From Bacteroidota bacterium (GTDB taxonomy: Bacteria; Bacteroidota; Bacteroidia; Flavobacteriales; Weeksellaceae): 64,000 nt of DNA. The stretch is from NCBI GenBank assembly GCA_023460855.1, contig JAEWOS010000004.1, positions 1 through 64,000 on the forward strand, given 5' to 3'. Positions 7,778-15,591 of this stretch are shown one piece after another. Below the pieces are notes generated by a model that ran no database searches, was not told the origin of the DNA, and saw only the letters and a program-made list of their open reading frames with translations. The translations under genes and the position numbers were made by a program. Every line of letters starts with the position of its first letter. Within the stretch, counting starts at the first letter, position 1.

Positions 7778-9439
7778 ATGAGAGCACTCAACACGCTGAA
7801 CCCGTATTTCTGGAAACACAGGACTTTACTTTTCTGGGGATTTCTGTTTATAGTGGCGAGTAATTTTTTCAATATTTACAAAGTACAGTTCGTCGGGAAA
7901 TCTGTGGACGAAATTTCGCGGAACGGATCACTGGGTTTTAACCGTCAGGTACTTATTTATGTTGCAATCATCGTTGGTTCTTCCATTCTCACGGGTTTTT
8001 TTACCTTCATGATGCGGCAAACCATCATCGTTGCATCCCGGCGCATCGAATATGAATTAAAAAATAAAATCTACCGCCATTATCAGCAAATGTCCGTTAC
8101 GCAGTTCAAAAAAACCACGATTGGTGATCTCATGAACAGGCTCAGCGAAGATGTTGTTGCGGTGCGCATGTATCTTGGTCCGGGTGTTATGTATGTGGTG
8201 AATCTTTTTGTGCTGATGATCATCACGAGTATTTACATGCTGAAAACCGACGTTGCGATGACGTTCTGGACGCTTCTTCCGCTGCCGTTACTTTCATTCG
8301 TCATTTATAAAGTAAGCACCATCATCAACCGGAAATCGAAAATAATGCAGAAAAGTCAGTCTGCAATCTCCACCTTCGTTCAGGACAGTTTTTCCGGAAT
8401 ACGTGTGATTAAATTTTTCGCAAAAGAAAAATACATTGAAAAAAACTACGGAGTTAAGGTTACAGATTATCAGAATAAAGCACTGGATCTGGCCAAAACA
8501 GAAGCATATTTCTTCACGATAATTCTTTTTGTGATTGGCCTGCTGAATGTTGCCATTTTGTGGATCGGGGGTGAAAAATTCCTCGCAAACGAGATTTCTG
8601 TAGGTAAAATCGCAGATTTTTTCCTGTATATCAACACATTAATCTGGCCATTTTCCATGGTAGGCTGGGTTACTTCCGTGAATCAGAGGGCTGAAGCGTC
8701 GATGGCTCGGGTAAATGAATTTCTGGATCAGGAATCAGAAATTGAGAATACCAATACCAGTGATTATTCCATCAAAGGCGATATCGAATTCAGAAACGTG
8801 AGCTATGTTTATCCCAACACCGGAATTAAGGCGCTGGATAACCTTAGTTTTAAAGTGAATGCCGGCGAAACGCTTGCCATTATGGGAAAAACCGGCAGCG
8901 GAAAATCAACGATTGCACTTTTACTGAGCCGACTGATCGATCCGACAGAAGGTGAAATTCTGATCGACGGTAAAAACCTGAAAGACCACAACCTGGACCA
9001 GTACCGGAACTGTTTAGGTTACATTCCGCAGGAAAGTTATCTCTTCTCAGACACGATCCGTAATAATATAGGTTTTCCAGTGGACGATCCGAGCATAGAG
9101 GAAATTATAGAATATGCCAAAAAAGCTGATGTTCACAAAAATATTACCGGTTTTAAAGAACAGTACGAAACACGGGTTGGCGAGCGCGGCGTAATGCTTT
9201 CCGGAGGACAAAAGCAACGGATCTGCATCGCAAGAGCATTGATCAAAGAGCCTAGAATATTAATATTCGATGATTCTCTGTCGGCACTGGATACCGAAAC
9301 AGAAGACAATATTCTGCAAAATATTGAGCGCGATATTACTGATGCTACTTCCATCATTATTACCCATCGCCAAAGCAGCGCCAAAAAAGCGGATAAAATC
9401 CTGAATCTCACAGAAATAGAAGAATCTGCTTCTGCGTAA
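7778..9439 (+). CDS. ABC-type exporter half-transporter (permease-ATPase fusion)
   Basis: The N-terminal 310 residues form a type I exporter membrane domain of six helices; the C-terminal part is an ATP-binding cassette with Walker A GKTGSGKST (about residue 370), signature LSGGQKQR, Walker B ILIFDDSLSALD and the switch histidine ITHR. At 553 residues the length is typical of MsbA/MdlB-like homodimeric or heterodimeric exporters. No partner gene is adjacent, so a homodimer is likely. The substrate cannot be told from sequence; lipids, peptides or drugs are possible. The gene stands alone between the divergent nusB promoter and the PUR gene. Confidence 0.9.
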   Translation: MRALNTLNPYFWKHRTLLFWGFLFIVASNFFNIYKVQFVGKSVDEISRNGSLGFNRQVLIYVAIIVGSSILTGFFTFMMRQTIIVASRRIEYELKNKIYRHYQQMSVTQFKKTTIGDLMNRLSEDVVAVRMYLGPGVMYVVNLFVLMIITSIYMLKTDVAMTFWTLLPLPLLSFVIYKVSTIINRKSKIMQKSQSAISTFVQDSFSGIRVIKFFAKEKYIEKNYGVKVTDYQNKALDLAKTEAYFFTIILFVIGLLNVAILWIGGEKFLANEISVGKIADFFLYINTLIWPFSMVGWVTSVNQRAEASMARVNEFLDQESEIENTNTSDYSIKGDIEFRNVSYVYPNTGIKALDNLSFKVNAGETLAIMGKTGSGKSTIALLLSRLIDPTEGEILIDGKNLKDHNLDQYRNCLGYIPQESYLFSDTIRNNIGFPVDDPSIEEIIEYAKKADVHKNITGFKEQYETRVGERGVMLSGGQKQRICIARALIKEPRILIFDDSLSALDTETEDNILQNIERDITDATSIIITHRQSSAKKADKILNLTEIEESASA

Positions 9440-9494
9440 CTTGTCAATAATTCATTAATAACCCCTTTTGATTGCGAAATAATTCCATTTTTAT

Positions 9495-9524
9495 TTGGCA
9501 ATATTAATTATTCATTTATATTTG
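9495..9524 (+). promoter_or_regulatory. Promoter (TTG-N19-TATATTTG) of the PUR-family gene
   Basis: TTG at 9495-9497 and TATATTTG at 9517-9524, spaced by 19 bases, are a full match to the Bacteroidota vegetative promoter. The ATG is 29 bases downstream. Confidence 0.82.
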
Positions 9525-9553
9525 TTATATTAGTTTTACAAAAAAACCGTACG

Positions 9554-9889
9554 ATGAGTGATTACAAGGAACGCCACGAAAATGAGATTTTTACAAAGGT
9601 GTTGAAAGCCGGCAGAAGAACCTATTTTTTTGATGTACGCGAAACGAAAGCGGGCGATTATTATTTAACCATTACGGAAAGTAAAAAAAACTTCAGTGAA
9701 AGCGGTGAACCCACTTTCGAAAAGCATAAAATCTATCTGTATAAAGAGGACTTCAAGGCATTTCAGGAAATGTTCAGCGAAAGCACCGATTTTATCATCA
9801 ACGAAAAAGGAGAAGATGTAATTTCCGAAAAGCACGATAAAGACTTCAAATCAAGATCATTCACCATCGATTCAGACGACGAAGTGTAA
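9554..9889 (+). CDS. PUR-family DNA/RNA-binding protein (DUF3276)
   Basis: This 111-residue acidic-basic protein has the single PUR repeat seen in Bacteroidota: a beta strand block GRRTYFFDVRETKAGDYYLTITESKK (within residues 21-47) followed by a helix DFKAFQEMFSESTDFI. PUR repeats bind purine-rich single-stranded nucleic acid and dimerise. Its cellular role here is unknown; a global RNA- or DNA-binding function is plausible, and the strong consensus promoter agrees with high expression. The C-terminus (after KGEDVIS) is likely disordered. Confidence 0.88.
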   Translation: MSDYKERHENEIFTKVLKAGRRTYFFDVRETKAGDYYLTITESKKNFSESGEPTFEKHKIYLYKEDFKAFQEMFSESTDFIINEKGEDVISEKHDKDFKSRSFTIDSDDEV

Positions 9890-9911
9890 ATTTAAATAAC
9901 AGGTTAATAAG

Positions 9912-9940
9912 AAGCATCCTTTTTTCAGGATGCTTTTTTT
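9912..9940 (+). terminator. Terminator after the PUR-family gene
   Basis: A 9-bp stem AAGCATCCT/AGGATGCTT with a 6-base loop is followed by a run of T; the convergent transporter gene ends two bases later. Confidence 0.88.
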
Positions 9941-9941
9941 A

Positions 9942-11630
9942 TTAGGTGAGCAGCAGAATCAGCAGACTTGCCGTAAAAATTCTGAAAATTGTGACCAGCG
10001 GGTAAACCTGGGCATAACTTTGAATCGGGATATCACTGTCCAAATAATTGGTTGAAAACGAAAGTGCTGCAGGATCGGTGTAACTTCCGCTCATAAGACC
10101 GACCAGCTGCAGATAATTGATTTTCATAACGAACCTTCCTATTAACACCATAAGAATCAACGGAATAAACGTGATTGCACATCCATAGAGAAGAAACGTC
10201 CAGCCGTTGAAACGTACAAAATTCTCATAAAAACTTTCGCCGGCGTGTATTCCGACTGCGGCAAAAAACAGGCAGATTCCCAAATCTTTCATGAAATAAA
10301 TCGCACCGGTATTGATGTAGGAATGAATGACCGATATTCCGCCATAGCGCGAGATCAGCAGTGCAACAATCAGCGGACCTGCAGCAAATCCCATTTTTAA
10401 AGGTGTTGGAAGTCCTGGAATCATAATTGGCACTGATCCAAGAATAATACCCAGCAGCAAGCCACCGAAAAGTGATAAGAAATCCGGCTCGATGAGTTTT
10501 TTCTCCTGATTTCCAATTATTTTTTCAGCTTCCATAATCGCTTCATCAGTACCGATAACTCTCAAAATATCGCCGTAAAAAAGTTCCAGAGACGGACGCG
10601 GAATCATTTCTTTGCCCGCACGGAAAACACGCGTTACTTTCAGATCGTAGGTATTATATAAATCAAGCTGCGACAGTTTCTTATGAACTGCAGCCGGCTT
10701 TGTTACGAAAATATTCTTCCTGCTAATTTCGGATTCGGATTCGATAAAAAGATCAGTAGAATGCCTGCCGACTTTGCTGATAAAATCTCTGAGTTCTGCT
10801 TCCTTGCCTACAATCATCAGAACGTCCCGTTCCCTGAGACGGACGTCGAGTGTTGGTGAAAAAACCGCCGTTTCACCGGAATGCTTTAGCCTGGAAACCA
10901 CAATATCGTAACCGATTTGTTTGATAACCTGATTCAGTGTTTTTCCGATGTATTCCGGATTCACGACTCTCATTTTCATATGAATCAGCGGCTCTTCCCG
11001 GTTGATCTTGTTCATTCTGAACTTCCGCATCTCCGTCTCCGGACGGATTTTCAGCAAGAATTTTGAAAGAATAATCGTACCGATAATTCCAAAAACTCCT
11101 AAAGGATATGTAATTGCGTAACCAATTGTAGGATCCTGAAAAACTTTGTCGGGCATCACTTTGCCCAGTTCTTCAATCGTATTTTTTGCAGCTCCAAGTC
11201 CGGGTGTATTCGTGACAGAACCACTCATAATTCCGACCAGATTTTCAATACTTAAATCTGTAACTTTAAACAGAATATAGGTGATTATGCCACCCAAAAC
11301 AACAGTAGAAACTGCCAGAATATTGAATTTGAGCCCTTCGCTTTTAAATGAAGAAAAAAATGAGGGCCCAACCTGCAAACCAATTCCGTAAACGAAAAGT
11401 ATAAGCCCGAAATCACGGATAAAATCCAGGATTGAGCCATCAATCCGATAACCCCAGTGTCCAAGAATCAAGCCCGAAAACATTACGGCCGACACACCAA
11501 ATGTTATTTTCCCCAGTTTCAGCCTGCCCAAAAAAATCCCGGCTCCAATTGCCAACATCACGGAGACGAGTGATTGTGTGATATTCGGGTTTTCTACCGG
11601 AAGCAGTAAAGTTTCTAACCAGTCGAACAT
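9942..11630 (-). CDS. AAE-family (YidE/AspT-like) transporter with two RCK-C domains
   Basis: This 562-residue membrane protein has five or six hydrophobic helices at the N-terminus, a central cytoplasmic insert with two TrkA-C (RCK-C) regulatory domains (about residues 205-370, e.g. LIHMKMRVVNPEYIGKTL and VRLRERDVLMIVG), and another five or six helices. This is the aspartate:alanine exchanger layout shared by AspT and E. coli YidE/YbjL. The helix motif MSGSVTNTPGLGAA and its C-terminal counterpart MSGSYTDPAALSF are the family's duplicated signature. The start is set at 11630 (MFDWLE); 34 further codons are open upstream but would cover the promoter and encode nothing typical. The substrate is unknown. 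Confidence 0.87.
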   Translation of the reverse strand: MFDWLETLLLPVENPNITQSLVSVMLAIGAGIFLGRLKLGKITFGVSAVMFSGLILGHWGYRIDGSILDFIRDFGLILFVYGIGLQVGPSFFSSFKSEGLKFNILAVSTVVLGGIITYILFKVTDLSIENLVGIMSGSVTNTPGLGAAKNTIEELGKVMPDKVFQDPTIGYAITYPLGVFGIIGTIILSKFLLKIRPETEMRKFRMNKINREEPLIHMKMRVVNPEYIGKTLNQVIKQIGYDIVVSRLKHSGETAVFSPTLDVRLRERDVLMIVGKEAELRDFISKVGRHSTDLFIESESEISRKNIFVTKPAAVHKKLSQLDLYNTYDLKVTRVFRAGKEMIPRPSLELFYGDILRVIGTDEAIMEAEKIIGNQEKKLIEPDFLSLFGGLLLGIILGSVPIMIPGLPTPLKMGFAAGPLIVALLISRYGGISVIHSYINTGAIYFMKDLGICLFFAAVGIHAGESFYENFVRFNGWTFLLYGCAITFIPLILMVLIGRFVMKINYLQLVGLMSGSYTDPAALSFSTNYLDSDIPIQSYAQVYPLVTIFRIFTASLLILLLT

Positions 11631-11651
11631 GAATCTCAATTTTTTACGCGG

Positions 11652-11659
11652 CAAATTTA
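11652..11659 (-). promoter_or_regulatory. TAnnTTTG -7 box for the AAE transporter
   Basis: The reverse strand reads TAAATTTG, 21 bases before the ATG at 11630. It supports the downstream start. Confidence 0.55.
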
Positions 11660-11732
11660 CAATAATGATCAGCAAAGGAAATCTGCACTCACAAAATTTC
11701 GGAATTTTTAGAAGTATGCAACAGGGAATCAA

Positions 11733-11740
11733 TATTTTTG
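11733..11740 (+). promoter_or_regulatory. TAnnTTTG -7 box 4 bases before the SDR start
   Basis: TATTTTTG is followed by CGAA and then ATG at 11745, leaving no room for a Shine-Dalgarno site in the transcript. Confidence 0.6.
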
Positions 11741-11744
11741 CGAA

Positions 11745-12473
11745 ATGAGTTCAGATAAAACTGTTTTGATTCTTGGTGCGAATTCTGATGTCGCAAAAGC
11801 ATGCGTGAAATTGTATGTGCAGAAAGGTTTCCGTGTGATGATGGCTTCGCGGAATATTTCTGCAATGGAAAATTTCATCAGGGAAAATAATCTGAAATCA
11901 GAAAAAATCAATCTGCTCTATTTTGATGCGATTGATTTTAGTTCACATAAGAAATTTTATGATGAACTAACTTTCAAACCAAATGTTGTGCTGTATGCTG
12001 CCGGTTTTTTGGTTCAGAATGAAGAAGCACGAAAAGATTTTCCTGCAACGCTTCAAATGATGCATACTAATCATTCCGGTGCGGTTTCCATTCTCAATAT
12101 TATTTCAGAAGATCAAAGCAACAAAAATCTTGAAAGAATTATCGGACTTTCATCACTTTCGGGGCTTCGCGGCAGAAAAAGCAATTACATTTACGGAAGT
12201 ACTAAGTCTGCTTTTACTCAATATTTGGCCGGATTGCGGCAGCATTTGTCTTCAAGAAAAATTAGGGTGAATGTTTTCGTTTTGGGTTATATCCGAAGTA
12301 AAATCAATGAAGGTTTGGAGCTGAATCAGTCGCTGATGATGGAACCGGATTATGTCGCAGAAAAAATTGTGAATGTGGGAAACCGATTTGTAAATGTTCC
12401 AAACATCAAATGGAAACTGATTTATCTGCTGCTGAAAAATATGCCTGAAAGTCTGGTTGCGAAACTGCCATAA
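11745..12473 (+). CDS. Short-chain dehydrogenase/reductase
   Basis: This is a 242-residue NAD(P)-dependent oxidoreductase of the SDR superfamily. It has a Rossmann start VLILGANSDVAKA in place of the classical TGxxxGIG, an AAG motif (LYAAGFLV), a catalytic serine region (IGLSSLSG) and the YxxxK dyad in YIYGSTKSA. Decaprenyl-phospho-ribose epimerase-like SDRs (DprE2 type) show a similar GANSDVA start, but the assignment to a pathway is uncertain. The transcript is probably leaderless. Its stop codon overlaps the terminator hairpin of the convergent fic gene. Confidence 0.83.
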   Translation: MSSDKTVLILGANSDVAKACVKLYVQKGFRVMMASRNISAMENFIRENNLKSEKINLLYFDAIDFSSHKKFYDELTFKPNVVLYAAGFLVQNEEARKDFPATLQMMHTNHSGAVSILNIISEDQSNKNLERIIGLSSLSGLRGRKSNYIYGSTKSAFTQYLAGLRQHLSSRKIRVNVFVLGYIRSKINEGLELNQSLMMEPDYVAEKIVNVGNRFVNVPNIKWKLIYLLLKNMPESLVAKLP

Positions 12474-12498
12474 AAAAGCGAAGAAAAAATCTTCGCTT
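12472..12498 (-). terminator. Terminator of the fic gene
   Basis: Stem AAGCGAAGA/TCTTCGCTT is followed on the reverse strand by six T; it overlaps the end of the SDR gene. Confidence 0.75.
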
Positions 12499-12502
12499 CA
12501 AA

Positions 12503-13462
12503 TTACTCTAAAATCCGCTTTCTTTTGCGGTTGTCAATATAATCCAGAACGGCGTCTTTGGTTGTCAGCCAATTCCGTCCTTCTTTCAGTGCGGCAATTT
12601 TTCCGCGTCTTGCCAAAAGACTTACATATTCCTGGCCATATGGAATATCGGGTTCTTTTACAATATCACAAATGTTTTGAAACTGATCGTAGGTATTGTT
12701 CAAAGAGCCTAAATAAATATCCAGACTGCGTTCTGCTGCCTGCAAAACAAGCAACAGAAGTTTGGAATAATCACCTTTGTTTGCCTGATTCAAAGCATCG
12801 TAGTATTTCTTCCGGTCATTTTTCAGAATTATTGCCGGCGGAAAGCCTTCCTTCATCAGCAAAAGATTAAAAGTGAGCCGTACTGTTCTTCCGTTTCCGT
12901 CAAAAAAAGGATGAATCCAGACAAAACGGTGATGAAAAACCGCAGCTTTAATTAATGTTGGCAAATCTGAATGATCAACCCAATGAATAAGTTCAGCCAT
13001 CAGTTCATCAATAACCAGTGCATTTGGCGGCGTGAAATTAGCGCCGGAAATTCGTACACCGGAACTCCTGTAAATTCCGGCAAAATCTTTGTCAATTTTT
13101 TGAAGAACCAGATGATGAATTCTCAAAATATCGGTTTTGGTTAATTTAAATTTATCCGATATTAAGGATTCCACAAATTCAATTGCTTCCTGATGGTTTA
13201 TGGCTTCAAAATGCTCGCGCAAAGATTTTCCTTTAATGGTAAATCCTTCTTCAAGAACCATTTTTGTTTCCTGCAAAGTCAGCGTATTTCCTTCAATGCT
13301 GTTAGAATTGTACGTCCATTCCAGCGAAAGACTTTCTTTAACGCTTTGCAAGGCGTACTTCGGAATAGGGCGCAGTTTATCCAGTTCAGCTTTTTTCCGC
13401 TGAATTCTTTCAAGTTGATTTTCAAGACCTTCAAACTGATATGGATAATTTTGCCATTTCAT
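12503..13462 (-). CDS. Fic-domain protein (class II, N-terminal inhibitory helix)
   Basis: Fic enzymes transfer AMP or other phosphate-containing groups to hydroxyl side chains of target proteins. This 319-residue protein has the complete active-site loop HPFFDGNGR at residues 184-192 (catalytic His184, Arg195 downstream), so it should be active. The (S/T)xxxE(G/N) inhibitory motif is present as SNSIEGN from residue 53, with Glu57 as the arm that blocks ATP's gamma-phosphate; its N-terminal location makes this class II, self-restrained. The C-terminal 55 residues (from about 265) look like a winged-helix segment. No antitoxin gene is adjacent. Target unknown. The promoter carries an inverted repeat, and a third copy lies in the coding region. 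Confidence 0.9.
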   Translation of the reverse strand: MKWQNYPYQFEGLENQLERIQRKKAELDKLRPIPKYALQSVKESLSLEWTYNSNSIEGNTLTLQETKMVLEEGFTIKGKSLREHFEAINHQEAIEFVESLISDKFKLTKTDILRIHHLVLQKIDKDFAGIYRSSGVRISGANFTPPNALVIDELMAELIHWVDHSDLPTLIKAAVFHHRFVWIHPFFDGNGRTVRLTFNLLLMKEGFPPAIILKNDRKKYYDALNQANKGDYSKLLLLVLQAAERSLDIYLGSLNNTYDQFQNICDIVKEPDIPYGQEYVSLLARRGKIAALKEGRNWLTTKDAVLDYIDNRKRKRILE

Positions 13463-13466
13463 TTCA

Positions 13467-13474
13467 CAAAGGTA
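13467..13474 (-). promoter_or_regulatory. TAnnTTTG -7 box 4 bases before the fic start
   Basis: The reverse strand reads TACCTTTG, then TGAA, then ATG at 13462. No TTG is present at the -33 position; the inverted repeat lies there instead. Confidence 0.6.
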
Positions 13475-13488
13475 TTCATTTTATTTTT

Positions 13489-13526
13489 AATATCGGATAA
13501 TGGTATAAATTAATTTATCCAATATT
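13489..13526. promoter_or_regulatory. Inverted repeat (possible operator) upstream of fic
   Basis: AATATCGGATAA at 13489-13500 and TTATCCAATATT at 13515-13526 are inverted copies that match at 11 of 12 bases, separated by 14 bases. They cover the region just upstream of and across the expected -33 site of fic. A third copy, TTATCCGATATT, lies at 13152-13163 inside fic. Confidence 0.55.
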
Positions 13527-13530
13527 ACGA

Positions 13531-13567
13531 AAAAAATAAAAAAAGCAATCCCAAAATGAAATTGCTT
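13531..13567 (-). terminator. Terminator of aspS
   Basis: On the reverse strand AAGCAAT and ATTGCTT form a stem around a loop of 11 bases, followed by a long T-rich run. Confidence 0.75.
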
Positions 13568-13590
13568 CGTATTTTCTAAAGAATTAAGTT

Positions 13591-15345
13591 TTATTCCTTC
13601 GTTTCCACTTTCAGGAAAAGTTCATCCAACTGTTCTTCTGCAATGGAAGCCGGTGCATCAATCATTACATCGCGGCCGGAATTGTTTTTCGGAAAAGCGA
13701 TATAATCTCGGATGACTTCATTTCCGTCTAAAATTGCCACCAAACGGTCAAATCCGAAAGCCAAACCTGCGTGAGGCGGCGCTCCGTATTTAAACGCGTT
13801 CATCAGAAATCCGAACTGCGCTTCTGCTTCTTCTTTGGTGAAGCCCAACAAATCGAACATTCTGCTCTGCAAATCTTTGTCGAAAATTCTTACAGAACCG
13901 CCTCCGATTTCGTTTCCATTCAACACCAAATCATACGCATTGGCTCTTGCTTTTCCGGGATCAGTTTGTAAAAGTTCAATATCTTCCGGTTTTGGCGACG
14001 TAAAAGGATGGTGCATTGCGTGATAACGGCCGGTTTCTTCATCCCATTCCAACAGTGGAAAATCGACCACCCAAAGCGGAGCGAATTCATCACCTTTTCT
14101 TAAACCGAGTTGATTTCCAAGTTCCATTCTTAATGCTGATAGTTGCGTGCGGACTTTATCTGTTTCGCCGCTCATCAACAGCATTAAATCGCCCGGTTTT
14201 GCTCCGAATTTTTCAGCGATTTTCTTAAGATCTTCTTCGGAATAGAATTTATTTACGGAAGAAGTGACAACTCCGTCATTCTGATATTTAATCCAAACCA
14301 TTCCGGAAGCACCGATTTGCGGGCGTTTTACCCAATCAATTAAAGCGTCAATCTGCTTTCTCGTGTATTCCGCGCAACCTTCAACATTAATTCCGACAAC
14401 GAGTTCTGCATCATCAAAAATCTTGAAATCTTTGCCTTTTACTTCGTCGTTCAGTTCCACGAATTCCATCCCGAAACGGATGTCTGGTTTGTCGTTTCCG
14501 TATTTTTTCATGGCTTCATCGAAAGTCATTCTCGGGAATTTTCCGAATTCTTTTCCGGTAATATCTCTCAGAAGTGAAGCCGACATTCCTTCAAAAATTT
14601 CCAGAACATCTTCCTGTTCTACGAACGCCATTTCGCAATCGATTTGGGTGAATTCCGGCTGTCTGTCTGCGCGTAAATCCTCATCGCGGAAACATTTCAC
14701 AATCTGGAAATAACGGTCCATTCCACCAACCATCAACAACTGTTTAAAAGTTTGCGGCGACTGCGGCAAAGCGTAAAACTGTCCCGGATTCATTCTGCTC
14801 GGAACTACGAAATCTCTTGCACCTTCTGGAGTTGATTTGATTAAAACCGGCGTTTCAACTTCGATAAAATTTTTGTCAGACAAATAATTTCTCACTTTCT
14901 GCGCCATTTTATGACGGAAAATCAGTTTGTCTTTCACCGGATTTCTGCGGATGTCGAGATAACGGTATTTCATGCGTAGTTCTTCGCCGCCGTCGGTTTC
15001 ATCTTCAATCGTGAAAGGCGGAAGTTCAGAAGCGTTCAGAATTTTAAGATCAGAAACTAAAATTTCAATTTCTCCGGTTGGAATTTTCGGGTTTTTGGAA
15101 GCTCGCTCAATCACAGTTCCTTTCACCTGAATCACAAATTCACGTCCGAGTTTTTTGGCACTTTCCAACAGTTCCTTTGAAGAACGGTCTTCATCGAACA
15201 CCAGCTGCGTAATTCCGTAACGGTCGCGCAAATCAATCCAGATCATAAAACCTTTGTCGCGAATAGTTTGTACCCATCCTGAAAGTGTTACTTCTTCATT
15301 AAGATTTTTCAGAGAAAGTTCTCCGTTGGTGTGCGTGCGAAACAT
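13591..15345 (-). CDS. aspS: Aspartyl-tRNA synthetase
   Basis: AspRS is a class IIb synthetase that charges tRNA-Asp. The 584 residues comprise an N-terminal OB-fold anticodon-binding domain (about 1-105, starting LSGWVQTIRDKGFMIWIDLRD), the class II motif 2 FRDEDLRADRQPEFTQID near residue 218, a bacterial GAD insertion (about 290-410) and motif 3 GLAFGFDRLVAIL near residue 535. This is the full bacterial-type form and the length is normal. It is transcribed alone, from a -7 box at 15439-15446, with a leader of about 90 bases filled by an inverted heptad array. Confidence 0.97.
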   Translation of the reverse strand: MFRTHTNGELSLKNLNEEVTLSGWVQTIRDKGFMIWIDLRDRYGITQLVFDEDRSSKELLESAKKLGREFVIQVKGTVIERASKNPKIPTGEIEILVSDLKILNASELPPFTIEDETDGGEELRMKYRYLDIRRNPVKDKLIFRHKMAQKVRNYLSDKNFIEVETPVLIKSTPEGARDFVVPSRMNPGQFYALPQSPQTFKQLLMVGGMDRYFQIVKCFRDEDLRADRQPEFTQIDCEMAFVEQEDVLEIFEGMSASLLRDITGKEFGKFPRMTFDEAMKKYGNDKPDIRFGMEFVELNDEVKGKDFKIFDDAELVVGINVEGCAEYTRKQIDALIDWVKRPQIGASGMVWIKYQNDGVVTSSVNKFYSEEDLKKIAEKFGAKPGDLMLLMSGETDKVRTQLSALRMELGNQLGLRKGDEFAPLWVVDFPLLEWDEETGRYHAMHHPFTSPKPEDIELLQTDPGKARANAYDLVLNGNEIGGGSVRIFDKDLQSRMFDLLGFTKEEAEAQFGFLMNAFKYGAPPHAGLAFGFDRLVAILDGNEVIRDYIAFPKNNSGRDVMIDAPASIAEEQLDELFLKVETKE

Positions 15346-15349
15346 GTTA

Positions 15350-15432
15350 GTTCAAAGTTTAAGGTTTAAAGTTCAAGGTTTAAGGTTCGGCGTTGGAAAC
15401 TTTGATTTTTGAATTCTGAACCTTGAATTTTT
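15350..15432. repeat. Inverted pair of degenerate heptamer arrays (TTYAARG) in the aspS leader
   Basis: Bases 15351-15385 are five exact-register heptamers (TTCAAAG, TTTAAGG, TTTAAAG, TTCAAGG, TTTAAGG) followed by TTC. Bases 15395-15427 carry diverged heptamers in the opposite orientation. Transcribed leftward, the two arms can fold into a long imperfect hairpin ending 5 bases before the aspS start codon. The neighbouring bases 15448-15537 hold no gene. Confidence 0.75.
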
Positions 15433-15438
15433 CGTGTG

Positions 15439-15446
15439 CAAAAGTA
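15439..15446 (-). promoter_or_regulatory. TAnnTTTG -7 box for aspS
   Basis: The reverse strand reads TACTTTTG 93 bases before the aspS ATG, so the whole heptad array would be transcribed as leader. Confidence 0.55.
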
Positions 15447-15537
15447 AGGTTTTTTGAACATTTTGTCTAATATAGACCATAAGACTGCATAGATTTCATA
15501 GTTGTTCCTTTTAGTTAAAAAATAGAAAATCAATATT

Positions 15538-15571
15538 TTGCCAAATTCGGCTCTAAAAAGCCTTATCTTTG
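15538..15571 (+). promoter_or_regulatory. Promoter (TTG-N23-TATCTTTG) of the first T9SS gene
   Basis: TTG at 15538-15540 and TATCTTTG at 15564-15571; the spacing is at the long end of the known range. The ATG follows 20 bases later. Confidence 0.6.
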
Positions 15572-15591
15572 AAGATACTTAAAACAATCCT

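Noticed and set aside
9942..11732. Longer version of the AAE transporter starting at 11732
   Set aside because: The extra 34 residues cover the promoter box and contain no family-like sequence; the ATG at 11630 gives the normal N-terminus.
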